NCBI GenBank assembly: GCA_012934845.2
Contig: WNNJ02003313.1
Span: 62,001 to 126,000 of the forward strand
Origin: Pomphorhynchus laevis
Lineage: Eukaryota > Acanthocephala > Palaeacanthocephala > Echinorhynchida > Pomphorhynchidae
DNA length: 64,000 bases
Reading direction: 5' to 3'
Position 1 is the first letter of the stretch. Every line of letters starts with the position of its first letter. The position numbers and the translations under genes are program-made. The notes under the pieces are model-generated. The model saw only the letters and a list, made by a program, of their open reading frames with translations, searched no databases and was not told where the DNA came from. Positions 43,777 through 56,164 of this stretch are shown piece after piece.

Positions 43777-44005
43777 ATAGTTGCTAGGTCACACGATGTG
43801 ACCTAGCAACTATTCTAACGGCAACTGTTCAACTATACTAACGGCAATGGTGCCGTTAGTAGTCGGTGTGTGTAGAATTAAATATCATGAAGAAAGGATT
43901 CTGTAGCTGGTTTTCAATGCGAAAGTCACACGAGGTGACTTTCGCATCGCCTTATTGCATTGCCTTTATGGCATTGGTAGCAATAAGCTACCAATGCTTT
44001 GGTAG
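43777..44005. repeat. Cluster of perfect palindromes
   Basis: At least three: a 20-bp arm hairpin at 43777-43819 (AGTTGCTAGGTCACA, mirrored), TGCGAAAGTCAC/GTGACTTTCGCA at about 43917-43945, and GCATTGGTAGC/GCTACCAATGC at about 43970-43996. They lie directly beside the truncated end of LINE-A copy 3. Confidence 0.8.
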
Positions 44006-44029
44006 CTTACTTTCGCTTTGGTAGCTTGC

Positions 44030-45640
44030 GAAAAGAGGTAGGTATTAAATTCGGCTAGACTCTCATTTCCTATTATGGGAATGAGTTGGATAGCTACTTG
44101 AAAGATGGCCACTCTGATTGAATCAAAGTGAAACCTCCTTCGAAGCAACATACCTTCCTCAATTCTCCAACGAATTTGGTCATGATAGATAGATAATTGC
44201 TGACGCGACTGCTCCGTGCAGAGGGATTTAACCACCACCTCGAGTGAAGCAGTAAAATGTCGAGGATATAATTTGTTGATGCGCAATGAAAGTTAGGGGA
44301 CGGTGGTTTGTGAATAAGATAACCGTTCCTAGCTCTGAGAACTGCTGCGTTGATCCAATGACCAGTTCTGTCGTTGAAGTCTCCAAGTATCAAGTCATAG
44401 CCGCTGTCAATAATATCATCCAGGAGGTCACGGTTCTTGTGAATCTCCCCTGGACGAATGTCGGCATTGGCTAGACTGAGGCGTTTACCGTTCTTACTGA
44501 GTGAAACTACTAAGCAAGACATGGCTGGACATGAATAGTTTAATAGGAGGGAGGATCTTAATGAGCACTTAAGGTCAATAGTCCTTGAGAGAAGAGGAGT
44601 GAGGTGGGGTTTTGTACGGAGTATAGTGGGAACAAATTTGCTTTAGGATAAATCGAGTAATGTCCCGGGGGAGACGGATAGACCGCGTCTCCTGAAGGAC
44701 TATAACATCTGCATCTCTACCAGATAAAAGTCTAAGGGCAGAAGCACCTCCCGAATTCCACTGAAGAATATTTAGTGAAAAAGGCTCGGGTTTACTCAGC
44801 ATTGTGTTAAATTAGTTGGAAGGGTGATGCTACTCTAGACCGAGCTAGGCGCAAGAGGGTTACCCCCTCACCACTAGCTCCACCCATGCTAGAAGACCCC
44901 AGGGCAATATCTTCATTTTCCCTTGTATCATTCTTCATTTGCAGGAGCCTGCCAACTTTAATAGGATGAACATTTGGTGCAGAGGCACCGCGTTTTTTCG
45001 TAGTCGGAAGTGTCGAGACCCTGGCGCTGGGGCCACGCCCAAGTGAGAATTGACAAGCTGTTTGACAAAATTCTCCATAGATGCAATGATCTCTTTCTAT
45101 TTTTCATTGAAAATTCGTAGCAGTTCTTGGTTAGACATACGACAGTTGTCGAACTTTTGGCAGCAGCCGCGAAAAAGATCTTCGGCAAGGACGAGGAAGT
45201 GAACATCTTTTCATTGTTTTTAATAGCTATGCAACGCCTCGACCATGTCAGGTGATCACCATTGCAATTTATTCAAGCGGCAGGCGACGTACATTTGACC
45301 GCTGACAACATATGATGACATGTGTCTAGACCGCAAACACCGCAGCGGGGGTCACTAACATGTGGATCGCCAGTGACCCCATTAATGGCATCCAGTACAG
45401 TGTGGGTATGTCAGGTTGTCCTGCTCTATCATAATGAAATTGATGTTGTACCCTAAAAAGGGATTGCATTTATCATTGACTAGAATTAGCCCCTGATTAC
45501 AATCCACCGAGCAGAAGGCAATATGGAGGTCGAACCCATCCCTACCTTTGAGTTGACGAATGTTTGAAATGGAGAATTTTTCCTTCATAAGTTCATAATC
45601 TTCCTTCTTCGAGGAGGGAAGTTTGTTATTTTCAGTGTTG
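44030..45640 (-). mobile_element. LINE-A copy 3, ORF1 remnant and endonuclease part of ORF2
   Basis: ORF1 remnant (45588-44820): residues RQLKGRDGFDLHIAF, NPFLGYNINFIMIE, YPHCTGCH (first knuckle), broken after that. ORF2 (44802-44030): LNILQWNSGGASAL, VIVLQETRSI, LILGDFNDRTGHW and an H-D at the usual SDH site; it ends before the RT. ORF2 is about 85% identical to copies 1 and 2, ORF1 only about half. The 3' side is cut at the palindrome cluster. Confidence 0.8.
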
Positions 45641-45759
45641 CCACAATTGGCTTTAGTGTCAATGGTAGTATATTAACACTAAAGTTAGTACATGTTGTGT
45701 TTTCTTTAATTTTGTTGTTAAGATTGCTATAGTTTGCCCACTATATATAACGTTTATAT

Positions 45760-46200
45760 ATAATAGTACACGAATGGGCTGAGTAAAAAACGGTCCAGGA
45801 TTTCTTACGAAATACGGCATATTTACTAAATCGTGTTGCTTGATAGACTGGACTTTGATTCACGATTTTCAAGGATTATGTCACTACTTAACCATAACTT
45901 TAGTATCGAAATTCAGAGTACTCGGCAACATTCATCAGTAGAATGAAGTGCCCACTAGTCGATTCGGTTACCTGTGTGACATTGTGAATAAAGGCGTTTC
46001 CGACACTTTGCTTAATTGACTGAGGCTTACGCTCTTTGCCAGATCGAATTGCTGTGCGGACCATCCTTAAACACTAAGCAGAGTTTTTTTGCTTAATTGT
46101 CGCTTTCACTCGTTGGATCCTTAATGGATACGTCATGTAAAATGGTGTTTGGGCATGAATGTACTGATTAAACACTGGTCCAAGATGCTTTAAGGATTAA
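45760..46200 (-). repeat. Repeat family S1', single minus-strand unit
   Basis: Landmarks GTACTCGGCAACATTCATCAG, GTGAATAAAGGCGTTTCCG, CTTTGCCAGATCGAATTG. Its cleavage-side strand has decayed, and the core reads CTGATGA with GAATC after it, so the motif is degenerate. Confidence 0.65.
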
Positions 46201-46280
46201 ACTGCCTTGGCTGACCAGCATATGATGATTGGTCCTGTACGACTAATCATAGGATTATTTGTCATTCGTATCGACTTGGA

Positions 46281-46810
46281 ATATTGCGAGAATAATTCGT
46301 TTATATTTCTTGGTCTGATGAGGATATATAAAATGCTGCCTGGTGTTTACGCCTCCTCATGAGGAAAACATAGTGATGTATTTATCAGTACACGGGTGGG
46401 TGTCGCAGGGCAGGTGTTACAACAAATTATATTTTATATATTTGTGCACTTTAAGGTGCCGTGTAATACAGCATTTCTATCGAAAGGAATTTAGTGCATG
46501 ATGCATGGTTAAATTGCAACACGCACTCCTATTCACAGAGATCATGCTAAATTCTTTATGATGATTAAGATAAAGGGTAGTTCTGTTTTTCGAGCTTTAA
46601 ACACTGTTAAAGCGTGTGTTAAGGTGCCTATAGATGATTATTAAAGTCACGGTACTGATGAGCTCCATTAGAGCGAAACGCGTATACTGTTGTGGAAGTT
46701 TGTCGGCACACATAGGATGACTGGCTTTACGTAGCGATTTTGAATATTGCGGGAATAATTCGGTTTTATTTTTTAGTCTTATGAGAATATATAGAATGCT
46801 GCCTAGGTAC
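46281..46810 (+). repeat. Hammerhead repeat family A, copy 2, flanked by direct repeats
   Basis: The unit (46483-46760) is homologous to 20990-21270. A 70-bp sequence with GGAATATTGCGAGAATAATTC at 46281-46355 recurs at about 46738-46810, so the ribozyme lies inside a 457-bp repeated unit. Confidence 0.65.
46649..46690 (+). ncRNA. Type I hammerhead ribozyme, family A copy 2
   Basis: ACGGTA/TACTGT stem I (one GU pair), CTGATGA 46655-46661, GCTC/GAGC stem II with loop CATTA, GAAA 46675-46678, palindromic stem III ACGCGT, cleavage triplet GTA ending at 46684. The loop and the triplet differ from copy 1 while the helices stay paired, as expected for a real RNA. Confidence 0.85.
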
Positions 46811-46929
46811 ATATTTTATACTATGTTACTATAAAAATAAAATTAACCGGAAAAACGTAGAATATCTAAATCATTAAAATATTATTAAAAATACATTTAA
46901 ATAATATATTTTGTATAGTTGTTATTTGT

Positions 46930-47290
46930 AAAGAGCTGCTTTATGCGCTTTATTTCTTGATCGAATGTCTGCTAGTTTGAGCTCAATTTGTATGAGCGCT
47001 ATATCATGCCTTGTAAGGCGCTTTTTATATTGGTAAGTGCAGATGTTACAGTATTTGATGTTCGTGCCATTTTTAGTACACTTATTGGACATTTTTGCCT
47101 TAGCATCGTGTCTTGCCGTTCAACTTTTACATCAAGGAATGCTAATTTTAAATTGGTCTCCAATTGAATTGTTATTTCTAGTACTAATTGTAATTTTATT
47201 GCCTCACGAAGTTCATTAGCTTGCTCTCTCTATCTTTGACTCCACAAAATGTGTTATCTATATATCATGTGTATATTGCTGGCTTTAGGT
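46930..47290 (-). mobile_element. Second PLE-type reverse transcriptase fragment
   Basis: Minus-strand pieces: YIDNTFCGVKDRE (motif C with N in place of the second D), REQANELREAIKLQLVLEI, IQLETNLKLAFLDVKVERQ. This matches the motif C to D region of PLE reverse transcriptases and is of a different lineage from the 25.6-29.1 kb bodies. Broken. Confidence 0.6.
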
Positions 47291-47389
47291 GTAGTTTTGT
47301 AATAAACAACATTCTATTAGAATGTTATTATGATTATCATACCAAATATAATTATTTATTATTTATCTTTATTTTGATTTATATATAGT

Positions 47390-48120
47390 ATAAAATACGT
47401 AGGCTCAGTTAGTTGATCTGATTTGTTCACTGACAAGTTAATATTGACCTGTGAACTTTGTTTTCCTGATACTATAACCTCTGTCAGCATAGAACATAAG
47501 TATATGAATAGAACACATATATACAGAATATAACATTTATACATATTTTCGAAATATAAGATTAATTAAGTAATTAATTAATTAAAATGCAGAATTTTAA
47601 TTATAACATCTAGCAGAAATACTGAATTAATGTATTCTTGAACAACATAATTTTTCGGTCAACATTATTTTTCGGTTATTATGTTATGTTTATTTTATAA
47701 TTATATTAAATACGTAGGCTCAGTTATCTGATCTGTTTGTTCTACCGACAAGTTAATATTGACCTGTGAACTTTGTTTTCCCGGTAATATAATCTCTGTT
47801 AGAAATACTGAAAATTTGCATTATAGTTAATATTATAGTATTAAATAATTCGAATTTAATTAATTCATTAATTTGACAATAACGTCATTTTTATATTTAG
47901 AAAGAATAACGATGAATAAATAAAGTTTTATAATTATTTATTATTTATTATTAAATTATTTTAATTTTATTTAGTATTATTTTTATTTATAAATAATACT
48001 AAATACGTAGACTCAGTTAGCTGATCTGATTTGTTCTATTAACATGTTATTATTGAACTATTATTTTTGATATGTGAACTTTGTTTGCCCGGTTACATGA
48101 CCTCTGTCAGAAATAATAAA
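47390..48120 (+). repeat. Three direct repeats related to the end of repeat P
   Basis: Copies near 47397, 47708 and 48001 begin AATACGTAGRCTCAGTTA and continue to TGTGAACTTTGTTTKCC and CTCTGTCAG. Spacing about 300 bp. The start matches the end of terminal repeat P; they adjoin the PLE fragment at 46.9-47.3 kb. Confidence 0.65.
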
Positions 48121-49250
48121 ACTATGTATTATTGATACAACATTAATATTTTTCTGTTAATTTTCAAGCAAATTTGATGAATGTTTTTAATTTCTTATAA
48201 TGGTAAAGTAAAAATCAACAAATTATTATTATAATATTAAATTTACAAACAAATTAACAAAATATTATTAAAAATTTATTTAAACTATCAAGCGAAAATA
48301 ATTTATGAATGGAACATATTATATATTTATATATATTAGTTTTTTTATGAATAATAAAAATAAAATTAATTATTTATAAATAAAATGCAACGAAATTTAA
48401 TTGCTTTGTTATGTGTTTTTAGTTAGGGCTAAGTTAATTAAGCAAGGTGTAATCAGGTAAGCTAGAAGGTATGTGCATTTAAATAGGTAACAGTATAATA
48501 GTCTAATGATAAAGTGGATACATCCATGCTGAATGATAGACGGAATAACTGAATGATAAATTATAAAGAGGAGATATAATATAACACCACTTTAATATAA
48601 CACCAATATTATATAACACCACTTTAATAGTTTTTAAGTCAGGATTAAGTTATAATGCCGGAGGTATAATGTGATTCACCAGATTGCCTTTACTCAATGG
48701 TTTGTGCAGAACTATATTTATATTTCCATAATGAGTTGTAAAAATCTATGATAAATTATTTATTTAAATTCTTAGCTTTTACATGTATGGTGGTTAATGT
48801 TTCTCTAAGATCTTAAAAATTATTCTTTTCAGCGAAAATTTGGTATTTTGTTGCTATAATGGACGTGTCGAATTTTTTGAATTTCCATTACCTTGTCATT
48901 AAAATTTAACAAATTGATAATTATAAACGAATAATGATATAATTTAAAAGCCAAATTTAAATGCATTGCTTTAATTTAACATTAAAAAATGTTAAATACA
49001 CACCGTCTCAAATATCAATTTAATCAATCTGGTTAAAGCGCTCGCAATTCGCTCAACACGATAATATTTGCATTATGTAGTTCTCGCGAATCAATATTGT
49101 CATATTTCACTTGAAAACGTTAAGAGTAGATAATAAAACAACTGTATTATATCGCCGTTACTTAGAAATGTGTTAAAATTCTTTCTTAGATATCAAAGAA
49201 AAGTTTTTGCACATACAAATCACTATACTGACGATATATTTTCATCGCCA
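48121..49250. other. AT-rich sequence without recognised content
   Basis: Strongly AT-rich; a short TATAACACCA triplet repeat near 48580-48625. No coding signal. Confidence 0.4.
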
Positions 49251-49257
49251 TATATAT

Positions 49258-49372
49258 AATTATAAATGTTGCCAAAAACCGGAGTTCGATTACAAGTAAA
49301 GCAGAATTCCTTATCACTCCTAGACGACGTGATGGTAGCCGGCAGCACTCATCAGTAGGGTGAACTACCATC
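49258..49372 (-). repeat. S1 fragment with part of the ribozyme
   Basis: Minus-strand S1 piece from GCCAAAAACCGG through CATCAGTAGGGTGAACTACC. It has the core and cleavage-side strands but ends before the GAAA strand. Confidence 0.7.
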
Positions 49373-49440
49373 TATATATAATATTATCATCAAATCGAAC
49401 TCGAGAGTCCATTAAGGCTGCTTTCAAATAAATCTAAACA

Positions 49441-49680
49441 AATCAAGAATCGAGTAACAGCAGCGATTTTTCTTTTATAGCATAATACAAGGGCTAAGCT
49501 TTCGGCGTAAAAGCCTTCTTCAGAGTTGTAAGTAGTTTATTATAAAAGAAAGTTTTTAAAGTAAAAACTTTCTTTGATAATAAACTACTTACAACTCTGA
49601 AGAAGGCTTTTACGCCGAAAGCTTAGCCCTTGTATTGTGCTATAAAAGAAAAATCGCTGATGTTACTCGATTCTTGGTTT
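49441..49680. mobile_element. Fold-back element with 117-bp arms
   Basis: 49441-49556 and 49564-49680 are near-perfect inverted copies with a 7-bp centre (ends AATCAAGAATCGAGTAAC). No coding capacity. Looks like a fold-back or MITE-type non-autonomous element. Confidence 0.8.
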
Positions 49681-49830
49681 GATTTAATGATATATATGTA
49701 TATATATCATAACATATGATATATATGTTATGACATATATATCATATGTATGTACATATATATGACATATATATGTACATATATATGATATACATATGAT
49801 ATATATATGATATATATATCATATATATCA
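49681..49830. repeat. AT-rich microsatellite (ATATATGT/ACATATAT)
   Basis: Irregular dinucleotide and TATATGACA-type runs, palindromic overall. Confidence 0.9.
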
Positions 49831-51449
49831 TAACACATCTGATCATTTGAAGCTTTATTGTATATATGTATTTTTAAAATGCCAATACTCTTAACAGAAA
49901 TCACATTTTCGAATTTTTGAAGTTTACTGACCAACAATAACTTGACAGCAAGACAAATTTCATTCCACAACACTGAATATGCTGTCTACCTTACACTTTT
50001 CAAACAAGGAGGTGGAAAGAAAATATCTGCAAATATTTGTCTGGTCAGCAAAATTAAAGTATTTATTTGTTATGGAACAGCTTAACAAAAAATGCGATAA
50101 TGAACATGCCTATTTGATTACATCGCATATACTGTATATTATTGCGGCAACGAGCCAAAGTGTAAATATGAATTATGTAAACATAATTCATATGTAATAA
50201 AACAGATTCAAAAAATAATTTACTCTGAGATATTTTAATATATAAATATAATGTAATATTTATAATATAATAATATAATTTATAATTATAACTAATTCTC
50301 TAAGATAAAATATAATAAGGCTAACTGAGAAAATTATTAATGCTCATCTATCACATGTAATCGATATATTTAACTTAATGTAAATATTAGATTCAATAAG
50401 AAAGATAAAAATGATCAAAAATCGTTTATTATTAAAAAAGAACAAAATTGTTAAAGAATCATTCGTCTTTATTTCATTAAAACTAAGAGAGGATGTATAA
50501 TTTACACAAAGTTTAATCAAAATACAATATGATAATTTAATAAATAATCGAAATTTCACAAGTTTACATTTAAAATATTTTCACGTGAAGAATTATTTGA
50601 CACGGGGCACCAATTTTAAGGTAATAATTATTTTAAAATTAAAATATTTTCACGTGAAGAATTATTTGACACGGGGCACTAATTTTAAGCAATTTTTACA
50701 ACACACAAGGATTTTATTAAGTTTAATATAATCAATATTGATACTTACCATCATATAGCATTATGATGGTATTTTATATGCTACCAAATATCGTAACATT
50801 TTTATATTAATAATAAATTAAAGGAATTTATTATAAGCGTACGAAATATACTCTTTTATAATCAGGAATGAATAATTGAACGCAGCAGATCCTTTTAAAC
50901 ATAAACATATGTAAGCACATAATTATTATAACCCTGTCATATTTACACTTTGGCTCGTTGCCGCAATAATATATTACCCATATCATTTTTACCATATGGC
51001 TTCCGGCCGCGATGGTGTAGGAATAAATATCTCAAAAAATAAAACGCAATTATTTTAAAACGAATACTTTGAAAATGATAAAAACCTGCATGCGATTGAT
51101 ATGAAAATCGAAAGTTTGTTAATGATCCTCAAAATAAATGACCCTTTTTATTAATATAAATTATCAATATATTAATAATTTTATATGGACGTGGAACACT
51201 ACATAGTAAGTTGAAATCATTAGGATTTACTTTCTAAACAAATATAAATTGATTATATTTTCGTTATCAAATATTCAATTAATATTAATCTACTCCAGCA
51301 TTTAAAGTTGACTCTTTAAATAGGCAAAATATTAAGAAATGTATCTAGTTAAAAAGTCAATGGTTTTAAAAATCTTCTAATACATTTCATAATATCGGAG
51401 AGAATACAATTTAATAACTTCATTCTAGTAGTAAACCATCTAATTTTAA
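49831..51449. repeat. AT-rich sequence with one 69-bp tandem duplication
   Basis: The only pattern is TTTTCACGTGAAGAATTATT at 50579 and again at 50648 (period 69, followed by GACACGGGGCAC). A 71-codon frame at 49979 on the plus strand has no recognisable homology; I do not call it a gene. Confidence 0.5.
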
Positions 51450-51660
51450 ATAGTTGATAATGATCCATTATTGATAAAAAGTTATTGGCGCAGGATCAAA
51501 GAAGGTTAAATATTTATTTAATATTTCGCTAACCTCTGTTAGCATCTTGAGAAAATTACAATGCAATTACATTGTAATTTTCTGAATATACAAACAGAGG
51601 TTAGCGAAATATCAAATAAATATTTAACCTTCTTTCTTTAATCCAGCTCCGATTATTCTA
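51450..51660. mobile_element. Fold-back element, family G copy 1
   Basis: Inverted arms of about 80 bp around ACAATGCAATTACATTGT. Arms contain GATATTTCGCTAACCTCTGTT-like sequence and end in GGATCAAAGAAGG. The second copy at 63105-63325 shares arms and about 40 bp of flank upstream. Confidence 0.75.
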
Positions 51661-52740
51661 AACCACCTTATATTCAAATCAACAAAATGACTCAACTACA
51701 TTCATTGATTACTTATTGAATTGCTTTTATTGAAATATATTATGTATAGCGAGAGAAAGCATTGTTTCTTTTTAATAAGAAAATTAATTACCTGTAAATC
51801 ACTGCTCGTTTCGGCAAAAAGGCATCAATAGTGAGTATAAATTTATAATAAAAAATTTCACATAAAATATGAACATGTCGTAATTTACATACGTTGTACG
51901 ATGAAATAAGTTCATTTAAGAATATAGAGAAACATCAGGAGATTATCTTCTCCATGTATTTCTTAAACTCATAATCAATCTCTATTATATTCCAGTTTAC
52001 ATATACAATGATCGTTGTTATCTCGTCACAATTCATTATTTTAAATTACCCTTGGCTAAAAAGCAGCGATTCGTCATTTCAATGCATTCAAAAACCCGAG
52101 GATAATTGTGGGTTACAATTTGCATTACAAAAAAATATACTTTTAGTTCAATTGACGATAATAGTGCAATTATTTTATCTTTTAGTTCAATCGATGATAA
52201 TAGTGGATTGCACTTTACATTAAAAAATCCCTTTTAGTTCAATTATAAAGCTAATTGATAGTACAAGAGAAAATGGTTGGTGCTTTTAACAAAAAAAGTT
52301 CATGTTGAGTAGCGTTTCTCACTTGATCACAGTCAAGTATATTATGGGTAGACAAAGCAGCTGACAAAATTTGAAATGCTGACTAAAATGTGCATTTCAT
52401 GATTTTAGAAGAATAACTAGATAATTAAAGAACATGAGGTCAGAATTTCATTATAATTTTGCGAGTTTCTAGTGATGAATATAAAATAATTACAATTATC
52501 AATAAAAGAAGTAAACGGTTCCTCAAACTGTTTAAAGTATTAGGAGCGTTAAACAATGATCTCGGATCAATATGGAATGTTAGCATATCTAATGTAAGTT
52601 AATATATTATACTGTAATAGGATGCATTTGCATTGATATATGTGAATGCATTTAATTAAAAAGATTTTCGAGAAGGAGATCTACAATGTGAGTTAAATGT
52701 TATTTTCGTTACAACAACAATTTATTGAAAAGAAAACCAA
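51661..52740. other. AT-rich sequence without recognised content
   Basis: Three short direct copies of CTTTTAGTTCAAT near 52139, 52178 and 52229 are the only regularity. Confidence 0.4.
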
Positions 52741-53479
52741 ATAATATACGAGATTTTTCCTGTCAACAACTGGTTCGGGTGTCAGGTTGTGGAGTCAGTG
52801 CACGAACCAAACTAGTCCAGCAATCGCGATCCTAGGTGACAGACCAGAGTTCTTTTTCAGACAGCCTAAGGCAGACTTCGGCCAGTTTCGAGATTTGATC
52901 TCTCCATCGGTATCGAAGTCTACCTCGAGGTCTCTTTCCAGAAAGTCCGGCCAGGAAAACCCTGCGAAGAAGGCGATCCCTAGATATCCACATAACGTGT
53001 CCTAGCCACCTCAGCTGACATTATTTGATCTAGAGAAGCAGCGACTTTACTCCGAGTCCATCCCGGATGACCGAATTCCTAACCTTATCTCCAAGGCTAA
53101 GACCGGAAACACCGCGAAGGAACCCCATTTCGATCGTCTGTATCCGAGATATTATCCTTTCGGTCATAAACCAAAGCTAATGACCATAGGTTAAGATAGG
53201 AACGAAGATTGCGAGGGGAAACCGAAAGTTTCGCCTTAAGACTCAACTCCCGCTTCACTACGACAGACCTGTATAAAGAACGCATTGCGGCGTTAGCTGC
53301 ACAAATCCGCTTCTCAATCTCCTCGATGTTTATACCGTATCTGGAGAACAATACCCCGAGATACTTGAAATCCTCAACATCAAAAGAACCTTTTCCCCAA
53401 TCCGGATTGACATTAACACCTGAATCCGAGACGAACACATAGAGACAGTCTTAGGGGTACAAACCAACATCCCTGCCTC

Positions 53480-53812
53480 TTAGCATTCCATCGTGTATCG
53501 ATATAGTAGGCATTGTAAGTCCTCCGAACAATAAGCCAACAAAACAACGTCATCTGCAAAAAGTAGAGATGGTATTCTGATGAAACCGAACTGAAGACCG
53601 ACATCCGTCAGAGCAGCCCGCCTCGAAATTTTGTCCATTTCAACAAGGAACAAAAGTGGAGACAAAGGAAAACCCTGACTAAGCCCAACGCCTACTGGAA
53701 ATGATTCAGACTTCCTACCTAGAACACGAACTGCCCGCATACTTTGTTCATACACATAAGCCACAGCTACCCGTAGATAGTGTGGTACTCCATAGTCCCT
53801 TAGTATCTCCAC
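53480..53812 (-). pseudogene. LINE-E RT palm segment
   Basis: Open for 110 codons with GLSQGFPLSPLLFLVEMDKI (motif B; F in place of the common C) and SLLFADDVVLLAYCS (motif C, FADD). Motif A lies in a broken stretch just before. Confidence 0.8.
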
Positions 53813-54056
53813 AACCTCTCTATAGGAACTCGGTCAACGCATTTTCCAAATCCACAAAACACATGTAGACCGGTTAAGCTAACTCCCAAAACCGCTCAAT
53901 GATAGTTGATATAACAAATAGCTGATTCGTGTTTCACGACCTGGACGAAAGCCGCATTGCTTTTCTTGCAAGTGTCCATCGATTATAGTAGTACCCTTAA
54001 CTCAAGAATCCAGTTTGGCTAAGAAGAGTTATGTCCCAATAATTGGAACACACTCT

Positions 54057-54593
54057 TCAGTCCCCTTTCTTAAAGATCAGTACCACCAACCCAGTTCGCC
54101 ACTCACTAGGAACCTTGCCCGACTTCAGTGCAACATTGAAGATCTGTGTTAGCCATTTCATGCCAGCAACGTCGAGAGCCTTTAAAGCTTCAGGTTGAAT
54201 CTTGTATACTCCAGAAGACTTGCCATTGCGAAGTTTTTTAACAAAAGCAATGACCTCTTCCAAAGCGATGAGCTCTTCCGTTGGTTTTAAAGGCTCTACT
54301 TCTACAATCGAAAGCATATCGATTGGATTAAGGAGACTTTTAAAATGCTCTTTCCAACAACCAAGAATTTCTTCAATGTCAGTCAGCATATATCCTCTCT
54401 TGTCATAGACAGTTTGAGAAGTTTTCTGCTTTCGAACATAAAGGTTCCTGATCGTCTTCCGGAACATCTTCAAAGCTGACCTATAATCAAGGTCTAAGTG
54501 CTCTCTAAACTTCTCCCAAGCCACCTTCTTCGCTTCGGTAACTGCTCGAGCTGAAGCTCTCTTTGCCCTTCGGTACTTATCTACAGCTTTCAC
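54057..54593 (-). pseudogene. LINE-E ORF2 segment between endonuclease and RT motif A
   Basis: Open for 178 codons: KYRRAKRASARAVTEAKKVA, WKEHFKSLLNP, LRNGKSSGVYKIQPEALKAL, then WLTQIFNVALKSGKVPSEWR. These are the usual N-terminal RT blocks of this LINE group. The frame is lost just after KKGD. Confidence 0.8.
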
Positions 54594-55816
54594 TGATTTA
54601 TCAAAGTTACCTTATAAGCCAGCTTCTTCTGTTGGACAAAATCTCTAATTGTTGGTGTCCACCAAGCAGTTCGAGTATTTCTTCAGCGACAAGCACCTAA
54701 TGCCTTCGAGCCACAACTTTTAACAGATGATAGTGCAAGCGAGGATCTGAACATATCCCATTCCTGATCACTGATCTTCAACTCTTCTGGCAACCGAGAG
54801 ATGTTTTCACGGATGTGAGCAGAAAAATGTTCTTTGACAGAAACATCTGCTAGACGCTCACAACACGCCCTTACACAACGCTTGGGTTTACCAGGCTTGT
54901 ATAGCATCCAATCAGGCAATCGAAGTTTACTAACTACCAGGTAGTGATCGGTTGACAGCTCAGCCCCTCTCTTCACACGAGTGTCCAGAAAAAAACGTCG
55001 CAGATCAGATAAAACGATTACAAAATCGATCATTGATATTTGTCTGAGAAAATCCTGATGTCATGTACATCTGTGGATCTCCTTATGTCCATACATGTTG
55101 TTGGTTATGCACAAATTGTTACGAGAACAAAATTGCAATAATTCAACACCACTCGTAGTCAGATCAGAGAGTCAGTTCCTCCAAACACTCCCTTCCAAGT
55201 ACTACTGTCGCGACCAGCATGATCATTGAATTCACCCAATAGAACGATGGAATCTCCAACAGGAGTACTATCAAGCAGAGTCTGAAGATCTTCATCGAAA
55301 GCTGTGTATTTCGAGATAATGTTAGGATAATACTCACACACAACAATTATCACCTTTCTCTCTTTAACTTAAGTATCAGAGACGCCAGAATTTTGTTCAC
55401 TGGGTTAAACCTCTCTCTATCACGAACGACAATCGGGGACTTGAAAGTATCCCTACGCCCGCATGTCGACGCTTTCTGCTGGTAACTCCCGAATATTTCA
55501 AGGTTTAACCTCGATCCAAAGTTTAGTTCCAGTTCCAGAATAGTGAAGATAAGTCACTCCGACTATTTTAAGACTAAAGCGAACCATTTCTTCAACTAAT
55601 TCTGGTTCCTTCTCCGTCAGCGAGATAACATTTCACATTCCTACATGAAGACTAATCCGCTTCGGGTGCCGATGCATTTTTCGCTGTCTCCGTACAACTG
55701 CCTAGTCACACACTAACCAACAATGAAAACTTTTCCGGTCAGTGGTGAGTTTACCATTGTTCTTCGCACTTGATTTATGTTTTGTAAATTTGTTGCTTGT
55801 TATTTTCATTGTCTTG

Positions 55817-56095
55817 ATTTGTTTGTTCGGCTATCTCCCGTTTCCGGTATCCTTTGATGATACAACATCGCTACTGTAGGGGAACAGATGTCAGTGATTC
55901 TATTCCGCGTTTTCGTCCATTGTCCAATCTGCCGTTGGTGTCATCGGAGTGATTTTGTTTGTTCGGCTATCTCCCATTCCCAATATCCTTTGATGATCCA
56001 ACGTCGCTATTGTAAGGAAACAGCCCTCAGTGACTCTATTCCGCCTTTGTGTCCATTGACTAATCCGCCGTTAGAGTCATCGGTGGGATCTGAGA
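55817..56095 (-). repeat. Two 136-bp tandem monomers at the 5' end of LINE-E
   Basis: GTTTGTTCGGCTATCTCCC starts at 55821 and 55957; the two units are about 80% identical (with CCTTTGATGATMCAACRTCGC and GACTCTATTCCGC-like blocks). Tandem 5' monomers often act as LINE promoters. Confidence 0.65.
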
Positions 56096-56164
56096 TAGTC
56101 TATGAGAAGACTGTCTGTACGATTAATGCAAGCTTGCCAATTATTTAGCCGTTGATCGAGGAAT

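Larger units (their letters stand above)
52745..55815 (-). mobile_element. LINE-E, broken APE-type LINE
   Basis: Minus-strand order from the right: LLGEFNDHAGRDSSTWKGV (endonuclease, 55.2 kb), MIDFVIVLSDLRRFF with TRVKRGAELSTDHYLVVS (catalytic SDH site as TDH, 54.95 kb), a linker, EWRTGLVVLIFKKGD (54.06 kb), GVGLSQGFPLSPLLFL (motif B, 53.67 kb), LLFADDVVLLAY (motif C, 53.55 kb), FKYLGVLFSRYG (53.35 kb) and a decayed C-terminus. Clade uncertain, RTE-like in its RT blocks. About six or more frame breaks. Confidence 0.8.

Noticed and set aside
49979-50197. A small host gene at 49979-50197
   Set aside because: 72 codons with no recognisable motif in AT-rich sequence with no splice context; such a frame can arise by chance.
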